Positions 51,498 through 63,368 of a stretch of DNA of 64,000 nt are shown piece after piece (the first letter of the stretch is position 1; each line of letters opens with the position of its first letter). The position numbers and the translations under genes were made by a program. The stretch covers positions 62,001 through 126,000 of the forward strand of contig JAXCGZ010015165.1 of NCBI GenBank assembly GCA_037179515.1, written 5' to 3'. The notes under the pieces are model-generated. The model saw only the letters and a list, made by a program, of their open reading frames with translations, had not been told where the DNA came from and searched no databases. This DNA is from Halocaridina rubra (Eukaryota; Arthropoda; Malacostraca; Decapoda; Atyidae).

Positions 51498-52964
51498 CTA
51501 GATCTCTCTCATTTTCTGTCTCTTGAAGTTGGATATTGTGTTTGCGCATTTTTTAAGCACATGAGGGGATATGTCATCAGGACCTGTAGCTTTATGAACA
51601 TCTAAATCCATCAGCGCCTTGCATACCTCTGTGGCTGTAAGGTTGATGTTCTCTAATACCGGCCCTTGAGCTTCTATCACTGCAATCTGAGGGGGTGGGG
51701 TATTTTCTACTGTAAATACTGACTGAAACTCCTTGTTCAATTCTTTGCAGATCTCTTCGTCCGTCTCAGTGATGCTTCCATCCGCTCTCTTTAGCCTTAA
51801 AACCTGTTCTTTTACCTTCAGTTTTCCTCTGATAAAGCTGTGGAAAAGCTTGGGATTTTCTTTAGCCTTCCTGGTGATGTCCCTCTCATAATCTTTCTCT
51901 GCCTCTCTCCTTTTACTTAGGTAGTCATTTCTTGCTCTTTTGTAGGTTTGCCAGGCATTTATGTTTTTTCTCCTCCTATACCTTTTCCAGCATTTGTCTC
52001 TCCACTCCTTAGCTCTTTTACACCCACTATCGAACCATTTCTCTCTGGCATGAATTACACCTACTTTGGTGACAGGTATGCAGCAATCTACTATCTTCCC
52101 ATATTTCTCACAAAAGATGTCATACATTTCTTGTACAGATTTGTTGTAAAATAAGGTTCTCCAGTCAATAACTGCAAAAAGCTCATTCATTTTGATGTAA
52201 TCTCCTTTCTGATAGTTCCTCCTCATGTCCTCAGTGCCTCTACTCTCAGGAAGAATGTCTTCAATGATATACTCCATCAACAACACACAGTGGTCACTCT
52301 TTCCAATTGGTGGTTCATACTCAATATTTTCAATATCCAACACATTATCTGTGAACACCAGATCAAGTAGTGATGGCTCATCCCCACCCCTGGCTCTTGT
52401 TGGTTCCATTACATGTTGGTGTAGGAAATTCCCTTGTACGCAATCTAGGAATCTTGCCCCAAAGGAGTCCTCACCACTGTGTGGGTCAAGATTTATCCAA
52501 TCTATCTCTTTATGATTAAAGTCTCCCATAATCAAAATCCTACATTTTTTCTCCCGCGCCATGTTAACAACTGAGTTTATGACTTCAATCGTACCTATAT
52601 GACTTTCCTCATAAATTTCAAGCCTATTTTGGTTCCTTGGTGGGTTGTATACAACAGTTATTATAATGCTCTCTGACCCAGTATTTATGCGAGCAACAAG
52701 AAATTCCCTGAACTCACTTTCTATAGCCAAGTTTATCTCTTCAGCTTGAATCCTCTCACTTATGAGCAGTGCTATCCCTCCACCAGTCCTCTCAGATCTT
52801 TCGACCCTTAGTATTCTGAAGCCCTTAGGAAAAACTGTGACACTGTTTATGTCCTCACTCAACTTAGTCTCTGTAATTGCTACTATATCTGCCTTACTGT
52901 TGTGAATCCTATCTTTTAATTCTACTGCCTTACCAGCTAATCCATCAGCATTTGTGTATAACAA
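51498..52964 (-). pseudogene. LINE copy B ORF2: intact endonuclease, truncated RT
   Basis: 488 open codons. The endonuclease is complete with YTNADGLAGK, AITETKLSED, VVYNPPRN, MGDFNHKEIDW and GKSDHCVLLME. A linker with KRYRRRKNINAWQTYKRARN and KAKENPKLFHSFIRGK leads to the start of the RT domain (HKATGPDDISPHVLKKCA). The frame ends just after the deletion junction. This is the best-preserved endonuclease in the window: all expected catalytic residues are visible. Confidence 0.85.
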
Positions 52965-52966
52965 TC

Positions 52967-53836
52967 TTAATGAGGCCCCATCCCCTGATCTTCTGTCATT
53001 ATCTTCTTTATCTCCCCTTTGTCTGGAAGTATTCCGTAACGAAAATTTTTTTTCTCTTCCTCATTTCTTTCATCATTTAACCTTCTTGCCTCTTGCAACA
53101 AGTTTTTGATCTTTCCCATCTCTTCCTGTGTTCTGTATCGTCTAATGAACACTTCTTTGCATTCTTGAAGGTCTTTTAGACTTTTTTTTCTCAACAATAT
53201 TTCCCTACATGTCTCCCCTCTCTCAAAGGTTACTTTTGTTGGTCTCAGCTTTCCTTCCCTGGAATATTTACCTAGTTGGTGTATGTTTACAATATCCTCA
53301 GGACCACATACTACTCCAAGCTTTCTTATCAGGTCTACAACCCTAGCTTTATTTTCTTCAAGTCTCCCCTGCCATGTTGGCTCCTGGGATTCACTTATGC
53401 CTGAGATTACCACTGTCTTCTCCTTATCAAGTGCCTGTCTGATGAGTGGGTTTGCCCTTTCCATCACAACGTCTTTCATTTTTTCGATTACTGTCTCTTT
53501 ATAATCAACTGTTTGTATGTTTTCCAGTGCCACCACCTTTACAGCCTCTTTTACTGCCACATTCCCCTTTAGTGCATCAGCAAAGGACGTTTTCATGGCA
53601 TCATTTTCCATATTCAGCTCCTGGAACTCTTTTCTGAACTGTTCAATGTTTTCCTTAATCTGAACATTCCAAGCAGCAATCTCGTCTCTCTCAGAAGATA
53701 GCAGTGAACTAACATCTAATTCCTTTAGGTTGTCATTTAGCTGTTTGTTTTTATCTTCTTGATTAGAAATTCTAGATTCTAGTTGACTCTTTTCCCCTTC
53801 CAGCTTCTTTATTCTTTTTTCTAGTTCCTTTCTCTC
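52967..53836 (-). pseudogene. LINE copy B ORF1, 5'-truncated but open
   Basis: From the truncation at about 53836 the frame is open to the TAA at 52967-52969. It has part of the coiled coil (KELEKRIKKLEGEKSQLE), then the RRM-like domain (KTVVISGISESQEPTW, VNIHQLGKYSREGKLRP) and the C-terminal EVFIRRYRTQEEMGKIK segment. It shows the ORF1 architecture without the frameshifts of copy A. The stop overlaps the start of ORF2, suggesting coupled or shifted translation between the two. Confidence 0.8.
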
Positions 53837-53955
53837 CTAAGTAAGTGTGTGTGTGTGTGTGTGTGTGATTACCTAATTGTGATTAACTAATTGTGTTTAC
53901 GGGAAAGAGCCCAAAGCTCGTATCTTCCCGTCTCCTCATCGGTTCCATTTTACAC

Positions 53956-56576
53956 TTAGTGATACTTATCATACCTGTCCTTAAAACTATGGATTGAGAT
54001 AGCATTAACTACCTCCTCGCTTAGCCAATTCCAATTATCAACTACTCTTACACTGAAAAAGTATTTCCTTACATCCTGCAAAGAAGTTTTCTTACGAAGC
54101 TTCAAACTATGACCTCTAGTTCTAGAGCCAGCCATATCAAAATATCGATCCCTATCCACTCTATCATGACCATGAAGGAATTTAAAGACTGTCAACATAT
54201 CCCCCCTCACTCTTCTAGCTTCGAGTGATGGTAAGTCTAATTCCCTCAGCCTCTCATCATAACTGAGATTGCGTATTTCTGGCACCAGTTTCGTGGCATG
54301 TCTTTGAACTTTTTCAAGCTTAGCTATGTGCTTTTTCAAGTGCGGATTCCAAAAGGGGGCTGCATATTCGAGTAGTCAAGCTTGGGCCTTCTTGCACTTG
54401 TACCCATTCTCATTACCTTACATTTTGAAGTATTGAATTTCAATAGCCACTTTTCTGACCACTCATGCAGATTATTTAGATCCTCCTGAAGTTCTCTACC
54501 ATTGTTCTCGTTTTTTACTTTCTTCACAATCTTTGCATCATCTGCAAACATATTCATGAATGAATTTACAGACTCTGGTAGGTCATTTACATATACAAGG
54601 AACAAAAGTGGCCCTAAAACTGAACCCTGTGGAACTCCACTACTAACTCTTCTCCATTCAGACACTGAGTGTCTTACTCTAACCCTCTGTTCCCTTCCTT
54701 CTAAGTAAGTTTTTATCCATTCCAAAACATTTCCACCTATTCTAGCCATTGCTTGCAGCTTCCTAATAAGTCTCCCATGTGGAACAGTGTCAAACGCTTT
54801 CTGGAAGTCTAGGAATATGCAATCTGCCCAGCCCTCTCGTTCCTGTAAGATTCGGCTTACCTAATCATAGAATTCTAATAAGTTTGTTACTGTTGATCTA
54901 CCTTCTCTGAAGCCATGTTGCCTCACTGACAAAAAGTTGAAGGATTCCAAGTGAAGAGAGATATGTTTCCTTAGTAGTTTCTCCATAACTTTGCAGACTA
55001 TGCTGGTCAAGGAAACTGACCTATAGTTCAGAGCCGTATCCCTCCTTCCCTCTTTGAAGATAGGTATCACATTTGCTTGTTTCCAGTATCTTGGAATCTC
55101 CCCCGACTCCAGTGACTTTTTAAATATGATACTTAGTGCCAATGATATTGAGTTTGCGCATTTTTTAAGCACATGAGGGGATATGTCATCAGGACCTGTA
55201 GCTTTATGAACATCTAAATCCATCAGCACTTTGCATACCTCTGTGGCTGTAAGGTTGATGTTCTCTAATACCGGCCCTTGAGCTTCTATCTCTGCAATCT
55301 GAGGGGGTGGGGTATTTTCTACTGTAAATACTGACTGAAACTCCTTGTTCAATTCTTAGCAGATCTCTTCATCCGTCTCAGTGATGCTTCCATCCGCTCT
55401 CTTTAGCCTTAAAACCTGTTCTTTTACCTGCAGTTTTCCTCTAATAAAGCTGTAGAAAAGCTTGGGATTTTCTTTAGCCTTCCTGGTGATGTCCCTCTCA
55501 TAGTCTCTCTCTGCCTCTCTCCTTTTACTTAGGTAGTAATTTCTTGCTCTTTTGTAGGTTTGCCAGGCATTTATGTTTTTTCTCCTCCTATACCTTTTCC
55601 AGCATTTGTCTCTCCACTCCTTAGCTCTTTTACACCCATTATCGAACCATTTCTCTCTGGCATGAATTACACCTACTTTGGTGACAGGTATGCAGCAATC
55701 TACTATCTTCCCATATTTCTCACAAAAGTTGTCATACATTTTTTTTACAGATTTGTTGTAAAATAAGGTTCTCCAGTCAATAACTGCAAAAATCTCATTT
55801 ATTTTGATGTAATCTCCTTTCGGATAGTTCCTCCTCATGTCCTCAGTACCTCTACTCTCAGGCAGAATATCTTCAATGATATACTCCATTAACAACACAC
55901 AGTGGTCACTCTTTCCAATTGGTGGCTCATACTCAATTTTTTCAATATCCAACACATTATCTGTGAATACTAGATCAAGTAGTGATGGCTCATCCCCACC
56001 CCTGGCCCTTGTTGGTTCCATTACATGTTGGTGTAGGAAATTCCCTTGTATGCAATCTAGAAATCTTGCCCCGAATGAGTCCTCACCACTGTGTGGGTCA
56101 AGATTTATCCAATCTATCTCTTTATGATTAAAGTCTCCCATAATCAAAATCCTACATTTTTTTTCCCGTGCCATGTTAACAACTGAGTTTATGACTTCAA
56201 TAGTACCTATATGACTTTCCTCATAAACTTCAAGCCTATTTTGGTTCCTTGGTGGGTTATATACAACAGTTATTATAATGCTCTCTGACCCAGCATTTAT
56301 GCGAGCAACAAGAAATTCCTTGAACTCACTTTCTATAGCCAAGTTTATTTCTTCAACTTGAATCCTTTCACTTATGAGCAGTGATATCCCTCCACCAGTC
56401 CTCTCAGATCTTTCAACCCTTAGTATTCTGAAGCCCTTAGGAAAAACTGTGACATTGTTTATGTCCTCACTCAATTTAGTCTCTGTAATTGCTACTATAT
56501 CTGCCTTACTGTTGTGAATCCTATCTTTTAAATCTACTGCCTTACCAGCTAATCCATCAGCATTTGTGTATAACAA
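53956..56576 (-). pseudogene. LINE copy C ORF2 with two nonsense codons
   Basis: A long frame of endonuclease (55356-56576, open, with MGDFNHKEIDW and GKSDHCVLLME), then RT (54861-55352, with IPRYWKQANVIPIF), then NMFADDAKIV (54336-54749) and the C-terminal part (53956-54339). Comparison with the other copies shows a stop where a Lys codon is expected near 55353, and another at the Glu of FYDEV near 54861. The 54372 deletion shifts the last part. Otherwise well preserved. Confidence 0.85.
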
Positions 56577-56860
56577 TCTAAATGAGGCCCCATCCCCTGA
56601 TCTTCTGTCATTATCTTATTTATCTCCCCTTTGTCTGGGAGAACTCTGAAATGAAAATTTTTCTTCTCTTCTTCATTTAACCTTCTTGCCTCTTGCAACA
56701 AGTTTTTGATCTTTCCCATCTCTTCCTGTGTTCTGTATCGTCTAATGAACACTTCATTGAATTCTTGAAGGTCTTTTAGACTTTTTTTTCTCAACAATAT
56801 TTCCCTACATGTTTCCCCTCTCTCAAAGGTTATTTTTGTTGGTCTCGGCTTTCCTTCCCT
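56549..56860 (-). pseudogene. LINE copy C ORF1 C-terminal piece
   Basis: Contains RKKSLKDLQEFNEVFIRRYRT and MTEDQGMGPH, the end of ORF1. A few residues after EARRL are lost relative to copy B (NDERNEEEKK shortened). Truncated at 56860 at the boundary with copy D. Confidence 0.75.
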
Positions 56861-56870
56861 CTGTGTGTGT

Positions 56871-58801
56871 GATTACCTAATTGTGTTTACGGGAAAGAGC
56901 ACAAAGCTCGTATCTTCCCGTCTCCTGATCGCTTCCATTTTATACTTAGTGATACTTATCATACCTGTCCTTAAAACTATGGATTGAGATAGCATTAACT
57001 ACCTCCTCGCTTAGCCAATTCCAATTATCAACTACTCTTACACTGAAAAAGTATTTCCTTACATCCTGCGAAGAAGTTTTCTTACCAAGCTTCAAACTAT
57101 GACCTCTAGTTCTAGAGCCAGCCATATCAAAATATCCATCCCTATCCACTCTATCATAACCATGAAGGAATTTAAAGACTGTCACCATATCCCCCCTCAC
57201 TCTTCTAGCTTTGAGTGATGGTAAGTCTAATTCCCTCAGCCTCTCATCATAACTGAGATTGCGTATTTCTGGCACCAGTTTCGTGGCATGCCTTTGAACT
57301 TTTTCAAGCTTAGCTATGTGCTTTTTCAAGTGCGGATTCCAAAAGGGGGCTGCATATCGAGTTTTGGCCTCACGTAGGTTACATAAATATTTCTGAACAT
57401 TTCCTTGTCCATGTGCCTGAAGGCTACCCTTACATTTGATAAGAATGCATATGCTGCCCTTACTATGCCATTTATATGGATTTCTGGAGACAAATCTGCC
57501 AGTATGTTTACTCCTAGATCTCTCTCATTTTCTGTCTCTTGAAGTTGTACTCCAGCCACCGAGTAGTCAAGCTTGGGCCTTCTTGCACTTGTACCCATTC
57601 TCATTACCTTACATTTTGAAGTATTGAATTTCATTAGCCACTTTTCTGACCACTCATGCAGATTATTTAGATCCTCCTGAAGTTCTCTACCATTGTTCTC
57701 GTTTTTTACTTTCTTCACAATCTTTGCATCATCTGCAAACATATTCATGAATGAATTTACAGACTCTGGTAGGTCATTTACATATACAAGGAACAAAAGT
57801 GGCCCTAAAACTGAACCCTGTGGAACTCCACTACTAACTCTTCTCCATTAACACACTGAGTGTCTTACTCTAACCCTCTGTTCCCTTCCTTCTAAGTAAG
57901 TTTTTATCCATTCCAAAACATTTCCACCTATTCTAGCCATTGATTGCAGCTTCCTAATAAGTCTCCCATGTGGAACAGTGTCAAACACTTTCTGGAAGTC
58001 TAGGAATATGCAATCTGCCCAGCCCTCTCTTTCCTGTAAGATTTGGCTTACCTCATCATAAAATTCTAATAAGTTTGTTACTGTTGATCTACCTTCTCTG
58101 AAGCCATGTTGCCTCACTGACAAAAAATTGAAGGATTCCAAGTGAAGAGAGATATGTTTCCTTAGTAGTTTCTCCATAACTTTGCAAACTATGCTGGTCA
58201 AGGAAACTGGTCTATAGTTCAGAGCCGTATCCCTCCTTCCCTTTTTGAAGATAGGTATCACATTTGCTTGTTTCCAGCATCTTGGAATCTCCCCCGACTC
58301 CAGTGACTCCTTAAATATGATACTTAGTGCCACTGATATTGTGTTTGCGCATTTTTTAAGCACATGAGGGGATATGTCATCGGGACCTGTAGCTTTATGA
58401 ACATCTAAATCCATCAGCGCTTTGCATACCTCTGTGGCTGTAAGGTTGATGTTCTCTAATACCGGCCCTTGAGCTTCTATCACTGCAATCTGAGGGGGTG
58501 GGGTATTTTCTACTGTAAATACTGACTGAAACTCCTTGTTCAATTCTTTGCAGATCTCTTCATCCGTCTCAGTGATGCTTCCATCCGCTCTCTTTAGCCT
58601 TAAAACCTGTTCTTTTACCTTCAGTTTTCCTCTGATAAAGCTGTGGAAAAGCTTGGGATTTTCTTTAGCCTTCCTGGTGATGTCCCTCTCATAGTCTCTC
58701 TCTGCCTCTCTCCTTTTACTTAGGTAGTCATTTCTTGCTCTTTTGTAGGTTTGCCAGGCATTTATGTTTTTTGTCCTATACCTTTTCCAGCATTTGTCTC
58801 T
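56871..58801 (-). mobile_element. CR1-like LINE copy D, 5'-truncated
   Basis: The 3' end is at 56871 after gtgtgtgtgt with one tail repeat. It covers the RT domain only: 57848-58819 (linker and RT first half), 57326-57796 (FADD block to YVRPKL) and 56946-57329 (C-terminus). Breaks: a TAA in place of a Glu codon of HSVSEW near 57848, and a one-base deletion at about 57357 (gcatatcgag). The 5' end at about 58801 meets copy E directly. Confidence 0.85.
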
Positions 58802-59000
58802 TATGGAAAAAGAGCCCAAGATCGTAACTTCCCGTCTCCTTCCTCGTCGGTTCCATTTTGTATAAAGTGATACTTATCATAATTGTCCTTAAAACTCCTC
58901 ACTTAGCGAATTCCAATTATCAACTACCCTTATGCTAAAAAAGTACTTCCTTACATCCTGCAAAGAAATTTTCTTACGAAGCTTCAAACTATGACCTCTA
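58802..59000 (-). mobile_element. CR1-like LINE copy E, 3'-end fragment
   Basis: About 200 bp matching the C-terminal coding end and 3' UTR of the same LINE (tagagcccaag, cttcccgtctcc, gaagcttcaaactatgacctcta), but more diverged. It lacks the tail repeats: copy D stands where the tail should be. It ends at the same ORF position (ctcta) in front of unrelated sequence. Confidence 0.75.
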
Positions 59001-60384
59001 TGTGTTGTGTACCTGTTTATTATTTACATATATTTCTTATGAGACTGAAGTTCAGTGAGGAAATATTAAAGAATATTTTAAACAATAGTTGTAATAATCT
59101 TTTAACCATAGCCAAAAAGGGTAGCCACAACCATAAAATAATAATTATGTCAGAAATTCTCAAAAGCAGACCTAGGTGACCAAAGCCGCATCCAGGTTCT
59201 CGTGCATCAAGAGGGACAGAGGTTGGTTGTGACAGTTCGGGGCATCTTTGGTTCTTTCTCTCCTGAGTTGCTTTGCAGCCTCTTCTGATCTCCAGCTCCA
59301 AGAGCTCTGTAGCAGCCTCAAGGATTGGCAGTGGCCTGCTGTAAGGAGTTGGGGTTGTTCGGCCAAGCAGTTTAGGAATAGCCAGCAACGCCAGCTAGAC
59401 CTAAGGAAGTGCTGGCGTACCCTAGCTCTATTCACTAGTTTTGTCAAGTAACAACATTAGTTTCAGTTCCTTTTTATCCCTTGCATGCCTTTCATCTTGC
59501 TGGATATCAAGGCATCTCCAAAACAAAGCTTTACACATGCTTATCTCCCTGGCCTTCCTATGATCTAAATTAAATCCTATTCATGACTCTCTCATTATCC
59601 ATCCTTTCAGGTGTCCAAACCAGTTGAGCAAAATCTTTTTCCTGACAGCATACATCTGCAACTCTCTTTTACCCTCTGCAGTAAAATAAAATTGACCTGG
59701 AAAATCCTTCACATATTCTCCAATATCCAGCAATTCAATTTACTCTCTCTCATGCACATTCATGAACATGACACTATGATGCCATACATCTGTTTCTCTC
59801 TTTGACTTAAAAACCCTTGGCATGTTCTTAACATCCAGCAATTAAATTTTCTATCTCACGTACATTTCACGTTCAGAAAATGAACAACCCAGTTTGGTAA
59901 ATCTTAAACAGACCTGCACACTATCCTGTGCTCCATCACCTTCACTCTCAGATCAATCTGCATGCCTTGACTGCCATTCAAACAGGGCTTAATAGTGACA
60001 CAAAACAGCAAAACAAAACAAAACTAATGTGACATTTTAAATTTATGGGTGTAAATACCTAATCAAAGACTTCTTCAACTAAAATTCTGGGTAGATATGT
60101 CTGGGATCAAACTGTCAAGTTAGTTAGTGTAAAAAAAAAAATAGTTAACACAGCTTAAAATTATTCAACTAACACAATTAGCACTCCCAGGTGCTAACAT
60201 TTTAAACTTTTGGGCATAAATATTTGATCATTAAAAGCCTTCTTTTCAACTAAAATTCAAATTATATAGGTCTGTGCCAAGTTTGTCAAGTTGGTAAAAA
60301 GACCTAAAGTTAACACAAACTAACCAAACAAATTAAACTAACATGAAGCAAAATTATAACAAAATGTTGTGGAAAAACATGTAT

Positions 60385-60680
60385 CTACTTTGCAAACACA
60401 ATAATCCTGTGTTCAAGCTCACTGTGGGGTGTTAAGAACCACATCCAGCATAATTTCCTCAGCTATAACCCGTCTGTACACATGTACATATTGTCCCGAA
60501 ATATATAATCTTATTTCTAATCTGCAAGCACAATACACCTGCCTTCAAAACCACTGTGGGGCATTAGGAAGGCCATCCAATTCAATTCCCCAGTTCTAGC
60601 CTGTCTGCGTCCACCCTTATTTGAATGGGGATTAATAGCGACACATAAAACATCAAACAACAATAAACCGCAACACAAAA
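60385..60680 (+). mobile_element. Two partial SINE-like copies
   Basis: Two similar blocks (about 60385-60490 and 60520-60680) share gcaaacacaata, ctgtg, ttcaa, ccactgtggggcattaggaa and agcctgtctg. The second ends ggggattaatagcgacacataaaac, nearly the same tail as the SINE at 62300 (ggggattacttgtaacacataaaac). The tRNA-like head is too eroded to give confident A and B boxes. Confidence 0.5.
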
Positions 60681-61149
60681 AAAGGTATAACAAAGTGCAT
60701 ATTAATGTAGCCAAGAAAATACAAGGTACTACTATCTTAAAATGCAAGAAGAAAGAACAAAGTAGTACTATCTTAAAAGAGCATACAATAATGTCCCTCA
60801 CACAGTTCATCTTTATCATCAACATCGCCTGAAAGACCGTAAAATGTAGAAGGCCTCATTGAACTTCCGTCACTCATTTTTTTCCTGCAGCTTCACTTCT
60901 ACACATCTTCATTCTCCCTCAAGTAGGTCTTCTGGGTCTTCCAGTTTTTCTAGTGCCTACTTTGTTATCAAAATAAATATATAGCTTCTAACCTACACCT
61001 GAATCTGGTTCATTTCAATTAAGTGGCTCTAAAAGATCCAAATTGACATAAAAAATAAAATGTATTTGAGAACACTAGCATACGAGACTGTGCAATCTTT
61101 CTTGTACATCTGGTAACAGAACATAATTTACAAAAACTTGGAAAATATG

Positions 61150-61262
61150 CTGTATATATATGCATATATGTATACATATGCATACATATACTGTATACAT
61201 ATGGATACATATACTGTATACATATGGATACATTTGTTGAGTACATATGTATACATATGCTA
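61150..61262. repeat. Short palindromic (TATACA)-type tandem repeat
   Basis: Repeated catatactgtatacatatgga units of about 24 bp, each nearly self-complementary, in an ATGTATAC-rich stretch. It is a low-complexity cruciform-prone tract. Confidence 0.8.
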
Positions 61263-62295
61263 TATGTGATTACTGATAGATAATATAAAATACACGTCAT
61301 ACAATTCTTGTGAAAAGTATCTTTTATTAAGTTCAAAAATTTGCACAAGAACAAATATATTAACAAAAAATAATTTTAAGAACTGATGAAAGCATCATTT
61401 GCTATATAAATACAAAACCTGAAAACTCAAATATATTTAACTTACCCTATGTGACTACTTTCTTGAACTCAAAGAAATTATATATTTGGTTTAGAAAAAT
61501 GAAACGTAACAGGTCGTTTACAGGTATGAGACTTGATGTATACATATACATGCATGTTTACACAATACCTGTAATCCCCTTCTTTTAGGGAGGCCGAGTT
61601 AAAGCACACATATTTACCAGAAACCAAAAATTCCTCAATTGCTTTTCTCAGCTCCTTGGGATAAAAAGTTGCCAAGGAGCTGTAAAGAGTGTTCAAGACA
61701 TATTTGGCTGGTGAATGTGTATGCTTTGACTCGGCCTTCTTTACATGAGGGATTACACCCATTATGAATGCTATGTACGTGTATACATAAAATCTCATGT
61801 ATACACAGCCATTACATTCTGACAGGTTTCTGTCTTATGGAATGTGTTAATACACAAACACCATTAAGTCCTTTCAATTATATTCATGAAATGTGTTCAA
61901 CTGAAAACTGATTATTCACATGTGTTTACAAACAACTACAAGCATCAGCTTAAAATCCTTTCTTGATTTCAAGCTAATATTAAACAAAACCTGTATCTAA
62001 ACATATGCTCCATTTGTTGCCAAGAGTCATTTGAGCGAAATTTTAACCAGTGTTCAGTGTTTTGCCGAGCTCAGGCAAAGCACAACCTTCTGAATTGCAA
62101 GAACGGCATTGAAAAGTCATTACAAACACTGTTGACAGCACTATGAGATCATCAGTCCTCTTAAGGTCACCAGTTCTTTTGAGGTCACCATCACTGCCAA
62201 TCTCTCTAAACTTTGTATACAAACATTTGATACTCCTTTAACATTAGATGAACCGTGTCCAGACTCATTTCTGGGCCATTGCTGAACGGTGACTG

Positions 62296-62470
62296 ACAGG
62301 GACCATGATAGCTGAGGTGGTTAGAATACTAGACCTGGGAGCTGACAGACCTGTTATCAAGCCCAGTATGAGGCGTCATGTAAGACATCAACCTCAATTC
62401 CCTAGCCACACTGGCTGTGCCAACTCCCAAAATGGGGATTACTTGTAACACATAAAACTTAAAACACACA
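62296..62470 (+). mobile_element. tRNA-derived SINE, type 3
   Basis: The head carries a perfect A box (TAGCTGAGGTG, 62309-62319) and an 8-of-9 B box (TATCAAGCC, 62355-62363). The body contains cctcaattccctagccacactggctg and ends atggggattacttgtaacacataaaac followed by A-rich sequence. The tail resembles tRNA-SINE tails seen elsewhere in this window. The intact A box suggests a relatively young copy. Confidence 0.7.
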
Positions 62471-63368
62471 AATAAATCGTGATGGGCAATGTTGATTCAT
62501 TATACCACAAAGCACGTTGGGGTTTCTCCTGCATAAATGCACTTTTTGATACTCTTTACCATTTGCTTGATCTTGTCCAGACTTATTTTCGAACCATATC
62601 TAAACTGTGACTGGCAACTTTGTTTCATTATAGCAGAAAGCACATTGGACTTTCCCCTTTACGGACACATATTTTATCCTGGTATATATAGAGAAATTGT
62701 ACTTATTCCACCCTGCCACAACATTCACATTCCTATATTAGATATATGTTCATAATCTGGAGAGCACTTGATACTCACTTTGTAAGAGAACGCTATAAAC
62801 TCTGTAGCAGAGAGGGTGCTCCACAGAGGGAGATTCATTACCACATCACTTCAAGTGCCTTATTTACCTCTTTCCCTGTGCAGAGATCATAGGGTACAAA
62901 TTAAGGTTCAAAGTGTTGATAAGATCATATTACTCTAATTATTTTAAGAATTCAATCACACTTACTAGAATTTCTTAAATCATATTAATCCCACTTATAT
63001 TGTCTTAAATCTCGCATATATCAAAAATTCAATCTGACATCATATTAGAATTCAATCATTTGTAAGATCATACTACCCCCACATATCAAGAGTTCAATCT
63101 CATTACTTAGAATCCAATCTTCTTTTCCAACATGATATCGCGTGATGCTGAAGTCAACAGTATGGCAACAAATGAAAGAAAAAGAGGAGGCAACAGGGTT
63201 CCTGTATAAACAAAAAATTCAGGAATGAAGACACTGTTTTTCCTTTTTTTGTTTCATGCCTTTTAACATACAATACAAGGACTTTCTCCGGCAAAATATG
63301 ACTTTTTCATTCAAAATATAATATTCTCACCCAATTAATATATATCTCTAGTCCTAAATACCTATGAA

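Larger units (their letters stand above)
50844..53838 (-). mobile_element. CR1-like LINE copy B, reverse transcriptase core deleted
   Basis: The 3' end at 50844 has two tail repeats (gattacctaattgt) after a (GT)n stretch. The C-terminal RT region (50860-51540) is joined at about 51535 directly to the gatattgtgtttgcgc segment of the RT entry region, so about 1.2 kb including the FADD box is gone. The 5' end is truncated inside ORF1 at 53838, and a (GT)n tract and copy C follow. Confidence 0.85.
53867..56860 (-). mobile_element. CR1-like LINE copy C
   Basis: The 3' end is at 53867 after about 24 bp of (GT)n, with two tail repeats. A 230-bp deletion at about 54372 removes part of the RT C-terminal region, with gagt at both edges. 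The 5' end is truncated inside ORF1 at about 56860 and abuts a short (GT)n and copy D. Confidence 0.85.
59001..63368. other. Low-repeat stretch without a supported gene
   Basis: AT-rich sequence with only short open frames. The segment 59170-59450 has higher GC and two overlapping minus-strand frames, but no recognisable domain. An imperfect duplication of about 155 bp lies at 60035-60170 and 60195-60330 (aactaaaattc, gtcaagtt, aaacta motifs). SINE-like pieces and a short palindromic repeat are listed separately. Host introns or regulatory DNA could lie here, but nothing in the sequence proves it. Confidence 0.45.

Noticed and set aside
47815..58819. Plus-strand frames of about 60-100 codons repeated across the LINE cluster
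   Set aside because: The same antisense shadow recurs at equivalent positions of each LINE copy and reflects the coding strand opposite.
59020..59447. Two overlapping minus-strand frames (122 and 91 codons)
   Set aside because: Locally GC-richer and open in two frames, but with no domain, no clear splice context and no second supporting exon. An exon cannot be excluded.
60517..61798. Minus-strand frames of about 100 codons (60517, 61019, 61478)
   Set aside because: They cover SINE-like or ATGTATAC repeats, have biased composition and show no family motif.
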